From: Rickettsia conorii
Lineage (GTDB): Bacteria; Pseudomonadota; Alphaproteobacteria; Rickettsiales; Rickettsiaceae
Length of the DNA stretch: 43,147 nucleotides
Direction: 5' to 3'
Assembly (NCBI GenBank): GCA_020726135.1
Contig: DYTE01000008.1
Coordinates: forward strand, 1 to 43,147
Shown here piece after piece: positions 9,303-18,633 of this stretch. The position numbers and the translations under genes were made by a program. The stretch's first letter is position 1, and the number at the start of each line of letters is the position of its first letter. The notes under the pieces were generated by a model. The model saw only the letters and a list, made by a program, of their open reading frames with translations. It ran no database searches and was not told the origin of the DNA.

Positions 9303-11138
9303 ATGTCAAACGAAATAATATCTTACATAAAAAATTATTATAAAAAAAATTCTGTTTTAACAAGTGTATTTTTAACAGGAATTAGTTTATTAATTATTAC
9401 ATATAGTATATTTTCATTCAGCGGATCAGCTTTTGGTCCAGACCCAGATAAAGTTATGGGAATCATAATTATAGATTTATGTTTTATTCTAATATTGATT
9501 AGTTTATTTATAAAAAAATTTGTCTATCCAACAATGTATTATAGCGAATCCAGATTGCAAAAACGTATCATTATGCTTTTTTGTATTATTGCTACAATTC
9601 CAACGATTATAGTATCTGTATTTTCTATTTATTTTTTCTATTCTGGAATTCAATCGTGGTTTGATCAGAAAATTTCTGCAGTATTATCACAATCTATAAT
9701 TGTTGCTGAATCTTATATTAATGAACATAAAGTAAATCTTCGCGCTACTACATCTGCCCTAGCTTATGAACTTAATGAAGAATATTATAAATTAGCACAT
9801 AAACCTGAAATATTTGCAGAAATTCTTCATATTCAAGCTCAAGTACGTTCATTAGATGAAATAATAATTTTTCATAGACCAAGTAATACAATGATTGCTA
9901 ATACAGCTCTTAGTTTTGTATCATCATTTTCTACTATCCCCTCACATTTAATAGAAGAAGCAGATAATGGTAAAATAGTAGAAATAAAATCAAATCCACG
10001 TAAACTTCGTATGTTAATAAGGTTTAAGGACTATAATGAAATTTATTTAATAGTTGGAAAATTAATAGATAATAATGTTATTGAACATATTAATAATACT
10101 AATGGTGCAAATGATGAATATCAACGTTTGAAAAAAAATATATATGTTATGCAGGTTAAATTCTTTATCATATTTATTTTTATAGCGATGATGTTATTAT
10201 CATTCTCCGTAATACTTGGAGTAGTTCTTGCCAGTAAAATTGTTGATCCTATCAAAACACTTGTTAGAGCTACTGAAAAAGTTAAAGAAGGTGATTTAAC
10301 AATTCAAGTACCAGAAAAAAATTCCAATCATGATGAGATTAGTATTTTATCCATAGCATTTAATAGAATGATAAAACAGATTTATCGTCAACAAAGAGAT
10401 TTAGTGATAGCACAAAGAGCTCTGGCTTGGTCAGACGTAGCACAAAAAGTTGCTCATGAAATTAAAAATCCACTAACACCAATTCATCTTGCATCAGAAC
10501 GTTTAATACGTAAATTCTCAAATCAAGTTCAAGATAAAGAAGATTTTTTAAAATATGTAAATATGATTATTCGTCATAGTGACGATATTAAAACTATAGT
10601 TTCAGAATTTGTAAATTTTGCAAGATTACCAGCACCAGTTCTTGCAAAATGTGATATTGTAAAAATAGTTAAAAATCTAACTGATTCAAGAAAACTACTT
10701 AATGATTCTATTGAATATAAATTCAATAGCGATAATATTTCAATAGATTTTATATGTGATGAAAAACAAATCAATCAAATTATAATAAATCTTATGAAAA
10801 ATGCTGAAGAATCAGTCAAATCAGTTAATCTAACTACAGAATCTTCAAATTATCATTCTGCAATAGAAGTAACTATAAAATCAGATTTAGAATTAATTAC
10901 AATAGAAGTCAATGATAATGGTACTGGTTTTTCTCAAAATTTAATAGAAAAAGCAACAGAAGCATATGTTACAACTCGTTCCAAAGGAACAGGAATTGGA
11001 CTTGCTATAGTTAAAAAAATAGCGCAGGATCATTGCGCAACGCTTGCCATAGCTAATTTGACTAGTGGAGGTGCTTCAATTAGTATTACTTTCGATATGA
11101 ATCGATTAGAACAAAAATTAAAAAATGAACAATTATAA
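9303..11138 (+). CDS. ntrY: NtrY-like sensor histidine kinase lacking a PAS domain
   Basis: A 611-residue membrane histidine kinase related to NtrY. It has three N-terminal membrane segments (about 18-115), a periplasmic region, a fourth segment (about 283-310), a HAMP domain (IVDPIKTLVRATEKVKEGDL), a dimerisation helix with phospho-accepting His385 in VAHEIKNPLTPI, and an ATPase domain with N box IINLMKNAEES, G1 VNDNGTGF and G2 GTGIGLAIVKK. NtrY of free-living alphaproteobacteria usually has a PAS domain between HAMP and the histidine; here HAMP runs straight into the helix, as in Rickettsia. The partner regulator NtrX is not in the window. The NtrY assignment within the kinase family is an inference. 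Confidence 0.85.
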   Translation: MSNEIISYIKNYYKKNSVLTSVFLTGISLLIITYSIFSFSGSAFGPDPDKVMGIIIIDLCFILILISLFIKKFVYPTMYYSESRLQKRIIMLFCIIATIPTIIVSVFSIYFFYSGIQSWFDQKISAVLSQSIIVAESYINEHKVNLRATTSALAYELNEEYYKLAHKPEIFAEILHIQAQVRSLDEIIIFHRPSNTMIANTALSFVSSFSTIPSHLIEEADNGKIVEIKSNPRKLRMLIRFKDYNEIYLIVGKLIDNNVIEHINNTNGANDEYQRLKKNIYVMQVKFFIIFIFIAMMLLSFSVILGVVLASKIVDPIKTLVRATEKVKEGDLTIQVPEKNSNHDEISILSIAFNRMIKQIYRQQRDLVIAQRALAWSDVAQKVAHEIKNPLTPIHLASERLIRKFSNQVQDKEDFLKYVNMIIRHSDDIKTIVSEFVNFARLPAPVLAKCDIVKIVKNLTDSRKLLNDSIEYKFNSDNISIDFICDEKQINQIIINLMKNAEESVKSVNLTTESSNYHSAIEVTIKSDLELITIEVNDNGTGFSQNLIEKATEAYVTTRSKGTGIGLAIVKKIAQDHCATLAIANLTSGGASISITFDMNRLEQKLKNEQL

Positions 11139-11231
11139 AATCATTTGTTATATAAGTATTTTTATGATATATTTTATAAGGCATACACGCAAAATTATTA
11201 AATTTATATTAAAAATAAAATGTAGAAAATT

Positions 11232-11702
11232 ATGAGTAAAGAAAATGTGTTAAACATATTAAAGAATATAATTATAAAATGTGATAATTATATTAATTCA
11301 AACAATCATCCTTTACTAACAAAAGGAGCTGTTAATTTAAAAAATATCATAAATAAAAAAATAGAACTATTAAATAATGAAATTAAAGGAGAAAAAATTA
11401 AAAAATTAGAAGAATTAGGAATTGCTAGGTTATATGATTTAGAAATCAATCCTTCAGAAGTATGGCTAAAATTAGCTTCATCTAAATATTCTAATTCAGA
11501 AAAAAATGATCCAAACTCAAATCTACATATTTCTATGTTGGAAGAAGATAAAACAATATCATTCTTTGGACAGATTTGTAATAATCCTAAAACATGTCCC
11601 GAACATCACTATAATTATGATATAAACAATTCAGTTTATCCTATTAGGATATTGCCGCTTGGAGATAATATTCTTATAAAAGTCTTAGATACGTTTAATT
11701 AA
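11232..11702 (+). CDS. Hypothetical protein
   Basis: A 156-residue protein I do not recognise. The first half is helical and lysine-rich (LNILKNIIIKCDNYI, KIELLNNEIKGEKIKKLEEL). The second half is more mixed and holds a possible metal-binding cluster, CNNPKTCPEHHY, around residues 117-128, then IRILPLGDNILIKVLDTFN. There is no signal peptide or membrane segment. It lies between the NtrY-like kinase and murF on the same strand, with about 90 and 145 bp of spacer. Base composition matches the neighbours. Confidence 0.7.
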   Translation: MSKENVLNILKNIIIKCDNYINSNNHPLLTKGAVNLKNIINKKIELLNNEIKGEKIKKLEELGIARLYDLEINPSEVWLKLASSKYSNSEKNDPNSNLHISMLEEDKTISFFGQICNNPKTCPEHHYNYDINNSVYPIRILPLGDNILIKVLDTFN

Positions 11703-11846
11703 TTAAATATATTATATATATCACATAATATATTATTAAAGCACTTCAATTGGAATATATTAAATATGAATATTATAAAAATAATTATATAAATTAATTT
11801 AAATATAGATATAATTAGTAATTATAAAGTTTAAAATATATGGAAT

Positions 11847-13253
11847 ATGACAATAATTTGGAATAGTGTAAGTTTAACATTGTCTCTTGGAGTACATGTT
11901 CCTGGTAATATTGAGATAAGAGGAAAAGTAGAATTTAACTCTAAAAATATTGAAAATGGTGATATTTTCGTTGCATTAAGTGAAGCCAAAGGTGATGGCC
12001 ATGATTATGTTAATGATGCGCTCAAACGTGGAGCATCTCTTGCTATTGTTAGTAAAAAGATCAATGATGTGGATGTTAATAAGTTAATTTATGTTAATGA
12101 TACATATGATGCATTAATAAATTTGGCTAAATATAAACGTCAAAAATCTACAGCTAAATTTATTGGCATAACAGGAAGTATTGGAAAAACAACAACTAAG
12201 GACTTAATAGCTACTTTATTAAAACCAAATTATAAGGTTTTTTCAACAAGAGGAAATTTAAATAATCATGTTGGAATGCCTCTAAATCTTGCTTCTATTC
12301 CTGATGATTTAGATTATGTAGTTCTAGAACTTGCAATGAATCATGCAGGTGAAATTAAATATTTATCTGAACTAACAAAGCCTGATATTGCAATTATCAC
12401 AAATGTAGAAAAAGCACATCTTGAATTTTTTAATAATATTTTAGATATTGTTGATGCAAAATGTGAAATTGTTCAAGGTATGCAAAAAAATGCAACAATT
12501 CTCATTAATTTTGATAGTCCTTATTATAGTAATATGTTGAATCATATTAAAACTTATTCTGACGAAAATTCATTAGATTTAAAAATATGTAATTTTGGGG
12601 TTAAAGATAAAGCAAATTATAGATTATTATCTAGAACTCAAATTAATGAAAATAAATTTCATTTGGAATATATGATAAATAATCAATTAATCACAATAGA
12701 TTCCAAACATATTCAAGAACATTTGACTATAGGTTTTGCTATAGGACTTGGAGTTTTAGATATTCTAAAACTTAATATCAAGAATTTTACTCATATATTT
12801 AGTAATTTTTCTCCTATCTTTGGAAGAGGACAATTAGTCAATGCTAATTTTAATGATAAGAATATAAAAATTATTTGTGATCATTATAATGCGAGTCCTA
12901 AAGCTATGGTCTTATCATTAAAATATTTAAAAGAATTTCAACATGAGAATAAAATTGCAATAATAGCTGATATGCTTGAATTAGGTGATACATCAATAGA
13001 ATTACATCTCGAGCTAATACCATATATTTTAGATTTACAATTAAAATCTATTATACTGATCGGAGAAAATTGTAAAAATATATATGACTCACTTTCAAAT
13101 AATATGTCTAAATTACATTTTAATAATGTTGAAGAATTATTAATTCATATGGATACATTTATAGATGGTAATGAATTAATATTACTTAAAGGTTCAAAAG
13201 CTATGAATTTAGTTAAAATATTAGATTCTGTTACATATAAGTTAGAGGATTAA
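11847..13253 (+). CDS. murF: UDP-N-acetylmuramoyl-tripeptide--D-alanyl-D-alanine ligase
   Basis: MurF adds D-Ala-D-Ala to the UDP-MurNAc-tripeptide in the last cytoplasmic step of the peptidoglycan precursor. The 468-residue protein shows the Mur ligase layout: an N-terminal substrate domain (VEFNSKNIENGDIFVALSEA, KGDGHDYVNDA), the ATP loop GITGSIGKTTTKDLIA (about 105-120), the central motif ELAMNHAGEIKYL and TNVEKAHLEFF, and a C-terminal domain with DHYNASPKAMVLSLK and ADMLELG. Its TAA is directly followed by the ATG of mraY, so the two are translationally coupled, as in division and cell-wall clusters. Confidence 0.96.
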   Translation: MTIIWNSVSLTLSLGVHVPGNIEIRGKVEFNSKNIENGDIFVALSEAKGDGHDYVNDALKRGASLAIVSKKINDVDVNKLIYVNDTYDALINLAKYKRQKSTAKFIGITGSIGKTTTKDLIATLLKPNYKVFSTRGNLNNHVGMPLNLASIPDDLDYVVLELAMNHAGEIKYLSELTKPDIAIITNVEKAHLEFFNNILDIVDAKCEIVQGMQKNATILINFDSPYYSNMLNHIKTYSDENSLDLKICNFGVKDKANYRLLSRTQINENKFHLEYMINNQLITIDSKHIQEHLTIGFAIGLGVLDILKLNIKNFTHIFSNFSPIFGRGQLVNANFNDKNIKIICDHYNASPKAMVLSLKYLKEFQHENKIAIIADMLELGDTSIELHLELIPYILDLQLKSIILIGENCKNIYDSLSNNMSKLHFNNVEELLIHMDTFIDGNELILLKGSKAMNLVKILDSVTYKLED

Positions 13254-14294
13254 ATGTGTTTGTTAGAAACTAATGATATAATTATTAGTAGTTTTATCGC
13301 TGTATTTCTAAGTTTTGGAATATCTGTTATTACAGGCAAATATTTTATAAAATTAATGAGATCGCGGCAAAAATATGGACAACCAATCAGAGATGATGGT
13401 CCAGAATCACATAAATTAAAAGAAGGCACTCCAAGCATGGGGGGCATTATGATAATATATTCAATTATTTTTACAAATTTACTATGCGCGAATCTTTTTA
13501 ACCCATATATATGGATATGTATAATTAGCTTACTTGGTTTTGGTGCTATAGGTTTCTTAGATGATTATTCAAAAATTAAACATAATAATTATAGGGGAAT
13601 TAAAGCGAGGACAAAATTATTTTTACAATGCGTTTTAAGTATATTAGCTATTATATCAATTCAATATTTGAATAATTATGAATTGACTCAATTGTCATTG
13701 CCATTTTTTATGCAATCTACCATAGATATAGGTATATTATATGTATTTTTTTCTATATTTTTAATTGTTGGATCTTCCAATGCTGTTAATTTAACTGATG
13801 GATTAGATGGACTTGCTATATTTCCTATAATGATTTGTGCAATTTGTTTTGCACTTATTAGTTATTTTAATCTTAATATCATTAAATTTCCAACGGCACA
13901 TTTATTCCATTCTAATTCAATTTCTGAAGTAACTATATTTTGTGCATCAATATTTGGTGCTGGTTTAGGTTTCTTGTGGTTTAACTCACAAAAGGCTGAA
14001 ATATTTATGGGAGATACAGGAAGTCTTGCGCTTGGAGCTGTCTTAGGTATTTTGGCTATAATGACTAAATCTGAATTAACATGGGCAATTATGGGCGGAA
14101 TATTTGTTATTGAAGCATTGTCTGTAATAATTCAAGTAACATATTTTAAAAAATCTGGAGGTAAACGTATATTTAGAATGGCGCCTATTCATCATCATTT
14201 TGAAAAAGCTGGCATGGATGAATCAAAAATTATATTAAGATTTTGGATTATTTCGATTCTTTTTGCTTTAATAGCTTTGATGTCTATATATTAA
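13254..14294 (+). CDS. mraY: Phospho-N-acetylmuramoyl-pentapeptide transferase
   Basis: MraY is the membrane enzyme that moves phospho-MurNAc-pentapeptide onto undecaprenyl phosphate to make lipid I. The 346-residue protein has about ten membrane segments. Family motifs are present: GTPSMGGIMII, the acidic pair in GFLDDYSKIKHN, NLTDGLDGLAI, AEIFMGDTGSLALG and the histidine-rich loop MAPIHHHFEKAG. No murD or ftsW follows, so this is a broken-up version of the usual mra cluster. The enzyme needs an isoprenoid carrier, which ties it functionally to the mevalonate operon further along. Confidence 0.97.
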   Translation: MCLLETNDIIISSFIAVFLSFGISVITGKYFIKLMRSRQKYGQPIRDDGPESHKLKEGTPSMGGIMIIYSIIFTNLLCANLFNPYIWICIISLLGFGAIGFLDDYSKIKHNNYRGIKARTKLFLQCVLSILAIISIQYLNNYELTQLSLPFFMQSTIDIGILYVFFSIFLIVGSSNAVNLTDGLDGLAIFPIMICAICFALISYFNLNIIKFPTAHLFHSNSISEVTIFCASIFGAGLGFLWFNSQKAEIFMGDTGSLALGAVLGILAIMTKSELTWAIMGGIFVIEALSVIIQVTYFKKSGGKRIFRMAPIHHHFEKAGMDESKIILRFWIISILFALIALMSIY

Positions 14295-14392
14295 TATTAT
14301 TGTAATAATACTAAATTTATTCTTTAATAACTAAATTTATTGCTTTATAATCATCTTGAAAATATTTTATTAAGCATTTAATTCATAATATC

Positions 14393-15661
14393 ATGAAAAA
14401 AACTAAATCTGTCTTCATGTCTGCTATTTGTGGCAATATACTTGAATATTATGATTTTACTGTATATTCAGTTTTTTCTGTAATTATTGGCAAAACTTTT
14501 TGTCCATCTGAATCTCAATTTATACAAATTATTTCGAGCTTAATGTTCTTTGCCGTAGGTTTTTTAACAAGACCTATTGGAGGTATATTTTTCGGTTATA
14601 TTGGTGATCATTATGGTAGACGTATTTCTTTAATAATATCAATGCTTGGTATGACTATTCCTACTTTTATCATAGGATTAATACCTTCTTACGAATATAT
14701 TGGTATTGTTGCGCCTATATTGTTAGTGATTATGCGGTTGATTCAAGGTTTATGCATAAGTGGAGAGGGGGCTGGAGCTGCTATATTTATATTAGAACAT
14801 CATCAACATTTGAAACCAGGACTTACCACAGGTTTAGTACATGGCTCCAATATAGCAGGAACATTAATAGCTACATGTCTTGGTCTTTTAATAGAAAAAT
14901 ATTTTTCACATATTGAATTTGCATGGCGTTTTGCATTTTTGCTTGGTGGTTTTTTTGGCCTTATTGGATTATATTTACGCTTACATGTTGCTGAAACTCC
15001 AATCTTTCAAATGCTATCAGAACAAAAACGCATTGTAAAATCACCTTTTGTTGAAGTAGTAAAAACCGCATTTCCTTCAATGTTTTTAACTTTTGCTGTT
15101 GGGGCAGTTGCAAGTAGTGTACTTTATTTAGTTAAAACATATGTCAATGTATTTTATTATGATATTATGCATTTTGATAATAGCGCTGCTTTAACATATT
15201 TACTATATACATCATTTATTGCAATGATTTCTATGCCTATTTTTGGTGCTATATCAGATATTATAGGTAAATTACCAATTTTATTATTATCTACAATAGC
15301 AATATTTGTTCTCTCATTTCCAACGATGTTACTAATGTCATCTAAATTTGTTAGCTATCAAATTTTATCTCTTACTCTTCTAGGGGGTCTTGGAGGTGCA
15401 ATATCTGCAGCAGCTTATATATTTATTATTTCAATATTTAAACCTGAACAGAAATTTTCAGGTGTTGGTTTTAGTTATAATTTAGGCATTGCTATATTTG
15501 GAGGAACATCCCCTGTCATTTCAAGATTATTAATAGAGTCTACTGGATTATATTATGCACCTGCATTTTATATTATGACTACATCAGGAACATTATTACT
15601 AATAATTTTATTAATGAAAGAAAAAATTAAACAATTATTAAAAGATAATATGAGCATATAG
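14393..15661 (+). CDS. MFS transporter, metabolite:H+ symporter (ProP-like)
   Basis: A 422-residue major facilitator protein of the MHS group that includes ProP, the proline/betaine symporter. It has twelve predicted membrane segments. Signature regions are GNILEYYDFTVYSVFS at the start, the loop-2 motif GYIGDHYGRRISLIISM, and RLIQGLCISGEGAGAAIFILEH in helices 4-5. Rickettsiales often carry several such transporters for host-derived solutes, but the substrate cannot be told from sequence. The stop lies 1 bp before pssA, so it is likely co-transcribed with pssA-pgpA. Confidence 0.85.
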   Translation: MKKTKSVFMSAICGNILEYYDFTVYSVFSVIIGKTFCPSESQFIQIISSLMFFAVGFLTRPIGGIFFGYIGDHYGRRISLIISMLGMTIPTFIIGLIPSYEYIGIVAPILLVIMRLIQGLCISGEGAGAAIFILEHHQHLKPGLTTGLVHGSNIAGTLIATCLGLLIEKYFSHIEFAWRFAFLLGGFFGLIGLYLRLHVAETPIFQMLSEQKRIVKSPFVEVVKTAFPSMFLTFAVGAVASSVLYLVKTYVNVFYYDIMHFDNSAALTYLLYTSFIAMISMPIFGAISDIIGKLPILLLSTIAIFVLSFPTMLLMSSKFVSYQILSLTLLGGLGGAISAAAYIFIISIFKPEQKFSGVGFSYNLGIAIFGGTSPVISRLLIESTGLYYAPAFYIMTTSGTLLLIILLMKEKIKQLLKDNMSI

Positions 15662-15662
15662 A

Positions 15663-16439
15663 ATGAAACATTTTAAAATTAGGAGATTTAAATTTAATAG
15701 GCCTATAACAATTACTACATTAATTCCTAATTTTATTACACTTGTAGGCTTAATGATAGGTATTAGTTCTATTAGATTTGCTCTCGATGAAAGATGGGAA
15801 TTATCAATTTATTCTATTCTCATTGCTGCAGTGATAGATGGTATAGATGGGAAAGTTGCGCGAATGCTAAATGCTACTAGTTCATTCGGTGCAGAACTTG
15901 ATTCTTTATGTGATTTTGCAAATTTTGGTTTGGCACCTGCTCTAATAATTTATATGTGGTCATTTCAACAATATGAATATAAAATCCTTTCATGGAGTTG
16001 TATGTTATTATTTATAGTTGCAATGAGTCTCCGCCTTGCAAGGTTTAACACAAGTATTTTACATAATCATAATGATAAAGTTCAATATTTTTTTACAGGT
16101 GTTCCTGCACCATGCGGTGCATTAATGGTATTAATGCCGATTATATTAGATTTTGAAATTTCTAAATTTTTTTCTCTAGAAATACGTAACTATACGATAA
16201 TTATTGATATTTATACATTACTCATTGCAATATTAACAGCAAGTAGATTACCTACAATTTCTACAAAATATTTAAAAATTAGCTATAAATATCTATCATT
16301 ATTCATGATATTATTCGCATTTATTGTAATTAATCTTATCATTAATACATGGTATTTTTTACCTATATTATGGATAATTTATTTAATAACAATACCTATA
16401 TGTTATATTGTAAAAAGGCGTTATTATGATGACATCTAA
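15663..16439 (+). CDS. pssA: CDP-diacylglycerol--serine O-phosphatidyltransferase
   Basis: PssA makes phosphatidylserine, the precursor of phosphatidylethanolamine, from CDP-diacylglycerol and serine. The 258-residue membrane protein carries the CDP-alcohol phosphatidyltransferase motif DG-x2-AR-x8-G-x3-D-x3-D, seen as DGKVARMLNATSSFGAELD followed by SLCD (about 61-83). MSLRLARFN and FTGVPAPCGALMVL are also typical of the bacterial type II PssA. It overlaps pgpA by 14 bp, indicating translational coupling of two phospholipid genes. The decarboxylase Psd is not in the window. Confidence 0.93.
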   Translation: MKHFKIRRFKFNRPITITTLIPNFITLVGLMIGISSIRFALDERWELSIYSILIAAVIDGIDGKVARMLNATSSFGAELDSLCDFANFGLAPALIIYMWSFQQYEYKILSWSCMLLFIVAMSLRLARFNTSILHNHNDKVQYFFTGVPAPCGALMVLMPIILDFEISKFFSLEIRNYTIIIDIYTLLIAILTASRLPTISTKYLKISYKYLSLFMILFAFIVINLIINTWYFLPILWIIYLITIPICYIVKRRYYDDI

Positions 16440-17004
16440 AATAGCAGAAATTATATCTACATGTTTTTATGTAGGAAAAATTAAATATGCTCCTGGCACC
16501 TTTGGTTCTATTGTTGCATTTCCTTTATCTTACTTAATATTATATTTAATAAATTATTATATAAAATTTTCAAATTTAGAGTCGCAGGTTAAAATAATAT
16601 TTTGGACTATGATAACAATGTCTGTAATATTATTTATAATTGGTACAATATCAAGTCATATATATGCCCAAAATACAGGTAACAATGATCCATCTGAAGT
16701 AGTAATAGATGAAGTAGTTGGACAAATGTTAACTATCATATTATGTTTTATGTCAAGTATTTTTGTTAGCCAATCTAGTCTTGTTAATTATTTAAGTGAC
16801 AATAATATTAATATTATATTCTTAATTATATTGCCTTTTTGTCTATTTCGTTTATTTGATATATTAAAACCATGGCCAATTAATTGGTGTGATAATAATA
16901 TAAAAGGTGGCTTTGGTATAATGTTTGATGATATTCTTGCGGCTATATTTGCAACTATTATACATTATATAATTGTTTTCATAATAATTGATTATTTTTC
17001 TTGA
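16426..17004 (+). CDS. pgpA: Phosphatidylglycerophosphatase A
   Basis: PgpA removes phosphate from phosphatidylglycerol phosphate to give phosphatidylglycerol. The 192-residue membrane protein shows the family blocks in order: GKIKYAPGTFGSIVAFPL (about 18-35), DPSEVVIDEVVGQML (about 86-100), LFRLFDILKPWPINW (about 142-156) and GGFGIMFDDILAAIF. The acidic residues in the second and fourth blocks are the expected metal ligands. The start overlaps the end of pssA. tRNA-Asp follows 55 bp downstream. Confidence 0.93.
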   Translation: MMTSKIAEIISTCFYVGKIKYAPGTFGSIVAFPLSYLILYLINYYIKFSNLESQVKIIFWTMITMSVILFIIGTISSHIYAQNTGNNDPSEVVIDEVVGQMLTIILCFMSSIFVSQSSLVNYLSDNNINIIFLIILPFCLFRLFDILKPWPINWCDNNIKGGFGIMFDDILAAIFATIIHYIIVFIIIDYFS

Positions 17005-17059
17005 AATTATACTTGATAGATTGTATAAAATCATGTATACTTTTGAGAATATTACTTGT

Positions 17060-17136
17060 GGGGGTGTAGCTCAGCTGGTTAGAGCGCCTGCCTGTCACGC
17101 AGGAGGCCGTCGGTTCAAGTCCGATCACTCTCGCCA
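17060..17136 (+). tRNA. tRNA-Asp (GTC)
   Basis: A complete 77-nt cloverleaf. The acceptor stem pairs GGGGGTG with CACTCTC, including two G-U pairs. The D arm contains AGCTCAGCTGGTTAGAGC. The anticodon stem CCTGC/GCAGG encloses loop CTGTCAC with anticodon GTC. The T arm contains GGTTCAAGTCC, and CCA is encoded at 17134-17136. A spurious reading frame crosses it. Confidence 0.97.
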
Positions 17137-17181
17137 CAAAATTCAACTATCTTCTATTCCAAATAAATTCAGATTAATTCT

Positions 17182-17625
17182 ATGACAATAATTAAATTAA
17201 AAAAATTTGAATCATCAGTAGATTTATCTATTCCATCATATGCAACAATTCATAGTGCAGGCATGGATTTAATAGCGGCAAATTTTGATAATATTATAAT
17301 AAAACCAAATGAAGTTGTAGCAGTGCCAACTGGAATTGCAATAGCATTACCAAATGGATTTGAAGCTCAAATAAGACCGCGATCAGGTCTCTCATTAAAA
17401 TATTCTATTACAGTGTTAAATAGTCCTGGGACTATAGATGCTGATTATAGAGGAGAAATAAAAGTAATTTTAATTAATCATTCAAATGTAGATTTTATTG
17501 TTGAAAGAGGTATGAAAATTGCTCAAATGATTATAGCAAAATATGAAAAAATATCTTTTGAATTAGTAGAAAATTTAGATGAAACAGCAAGGGGAACAGG
17601 AGGATTTGGTTCCACTGGTCGTTAA
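17182..17625 (+). CDS. dut: Deoxyuridine 5'-triphosphate nucleotidohydrolase (dUTPase)
   Basis: Trimeric dUTPase hydrolyses dUTP to dUMP and keeps uracil out of DNA. All five motifs are visible in the 147-residue protein: motif 1 HSAGMDLIA, motif 2 PRSGLSLKY, motif 3 [17 protein letters not shown] with the catalytic Asp, motif 4 [10 protein letters not shown], and motif 5 [12 protein letters not shown] at the C-terminus. The length is standard. It sits between tRNA-Asp and holA, 3 bp upstream of the latter. Confidence 0.97.
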   Translation: MTIIKLKKFESSVDLSIPSYATIHSAGMDLIAANFDNIIIKPNEVVAVPTGIAIALPNGFEAQIRPRSGLSLKYSITVLNSPGTIDADYRGEIKVILINHSNVDFIVERGMKIAQMIIAKYEKISFELVENLDETARGTGGFGSTGR

Positions 17626-17628
17626 AAT

Positions 17629-18603
17629 ATGAAACTATATGTATCTCAAATTAATATTTTATTATCACAAATAAATGATAATAGCACGAAAGCTCTTTTA
17701 TTATATGGTCCTGACAAGGGATATATAGACAAAATATGTAAAATAATAAAGAAGAATTTTAATTTAGAACAGCATATTATTGAATATAGTAATATTGCTT
17801 CAATTGATATTATTCTCAATGAACAAAATTTTTTCAATGCTAGAGAATTAGTAAAAATAATAGATTGTAAATCTACAATAGATGCTAATTTAAAAAAGAC
17901 ATTAGCGTCAAATTTTCTCCATTTTCCAATATTCATTGCAGATGAATTGCCATCAACATCTTCTTTACGTAAATTTTTTGAAATAGAAAAATATTTAGTA
18001 TCATTAGCATGTTATCATGATAATCCTTCTGAAATTGAAAAGTTAATTTTAAAATATTGTAATAAAGCCTCTGTTAAAATTGATAATGAAGCTCTTTTAT
18101 ATTTAAAAAATAATTTAGAAGGTGATCATAATTTAATAATTAGTGAAATTGTAAAAATATTATATTTCGTACAAGATACTAAACATATTAGTCTTGAAGA
18201 TGCACAAACTGTTGTGACGACTAACATAATCGCAAATGGTGACGAATTATGTATTTATTTTGCAGAAAAAAATTATGATAAATTAATTAGAGAATTTGAA
18301 AAATTAAAAGAACAAAATATAAATGAAGTTTTAATTTTACGAGCATTAGTTAGATATTATACAAATTTATATTTAGCAAAAATACATATAAAAAATGGTA
18401 AAACTATTGATGAAGCTGTTAAATTAATATATCCACCAATTTTTTATAAATATATTGCAGATTTTAAGAAAATTTTATCTAAAAATACAATTGAACAAAT
18501 TTTAGATATTATGCAGATTTTGTTAAATGAAGAAAAACAATATAAACTTAATCCATATAATTTTGATATATTTAAAATAAGCCACCTCATTAAGGTGACT
18601 TAA
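17629..18603 (+). CDS. holA: DNA polymerase III delta subunit
   Basis: A 324-residue HolA, the clamp-loader subunit that opens the beta clamp. The N-terminus contains a degenerate nucleotide-binding region (NSTKALLLYGPDKGYIDKIC), followed by DIILNEQNFFNARELVKIID, which matches the family strand order. The helical C-terminal collar domain includes NEVLILRALVRYYTNLYLAK. Overall identity is modest, as usual for HolA, but domain order, length and the neighbour dut support the call. The last codons form the left arm of a hairpin shared with the convergent gene downstream. Confidence 0.82.
   Translation: MKLYVSQINILLSQINDNSTKALLLYGPDKGYIDKICKIIKKNFNLEQHIIEYSNIASIDIILNEQNFFNARELVKIIDCKSTIDANLKKTLASNFLHFPIFIADELPSTSSLRKFFEIEKYLVSLACYHDNPSEIEKLILKYCNKASVKIDNEALLYLKNNLEGDHNLIISEIVKILYFVQDTKHISLEDAQTVVTTNIIANGDELCIYFAEKNYDKLIREFEKLKEQNINEVLILRALVRYYTNLYLAKIHIKNGKTIDEAVKLIYPPIFYKYIADFKKILSKNTIEQILDIMQILLNEEKQYKLNPYNFDIFKISHLIKVT
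18579..18601. terminator. Putative bidirectional terminator after holA
   Basis: An inverted repeat, AAGCCACCT / AGGTGACTT, has nine positions with one mismatch and a 5-base loop. It overlaps the final holA codons and lies between two convergent genes. AT-rich sequence follows on both sides, without a long uninterrupted T-run. Confidence 0.45.
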
Positions 18604-18604
18604 A

Positions 18605-18633
18605 TTATAAAATTCTTAGTTAGAACGGCCCTG
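18605..18633. repeat. 29-bp direct repeat, copy 2, within the 3' end of a coding region
   Basis: Identical to 73-101. On the minus strand it supplies the last codons (Gly-Pro-Phe) and the TAA stop of the coiled-coil protein gene. The flanks share no similarity with the first copy, so only this short block was duplicated or moved. Confidence 0.75.

Noticed and set aside
14310-14342. Short direct repeat CTAAATTTATT twice before the transporter gene
   Set aside because: Eleven AT-rich bases repeated once are expected by chance at this composition.
16988-17185. 65-codon open frame across tRNA-Asp
   Set aside because: It runs through a complete tRNA-Asp and overlaps the pgpA end; the peptide is a translation of the tRNA.
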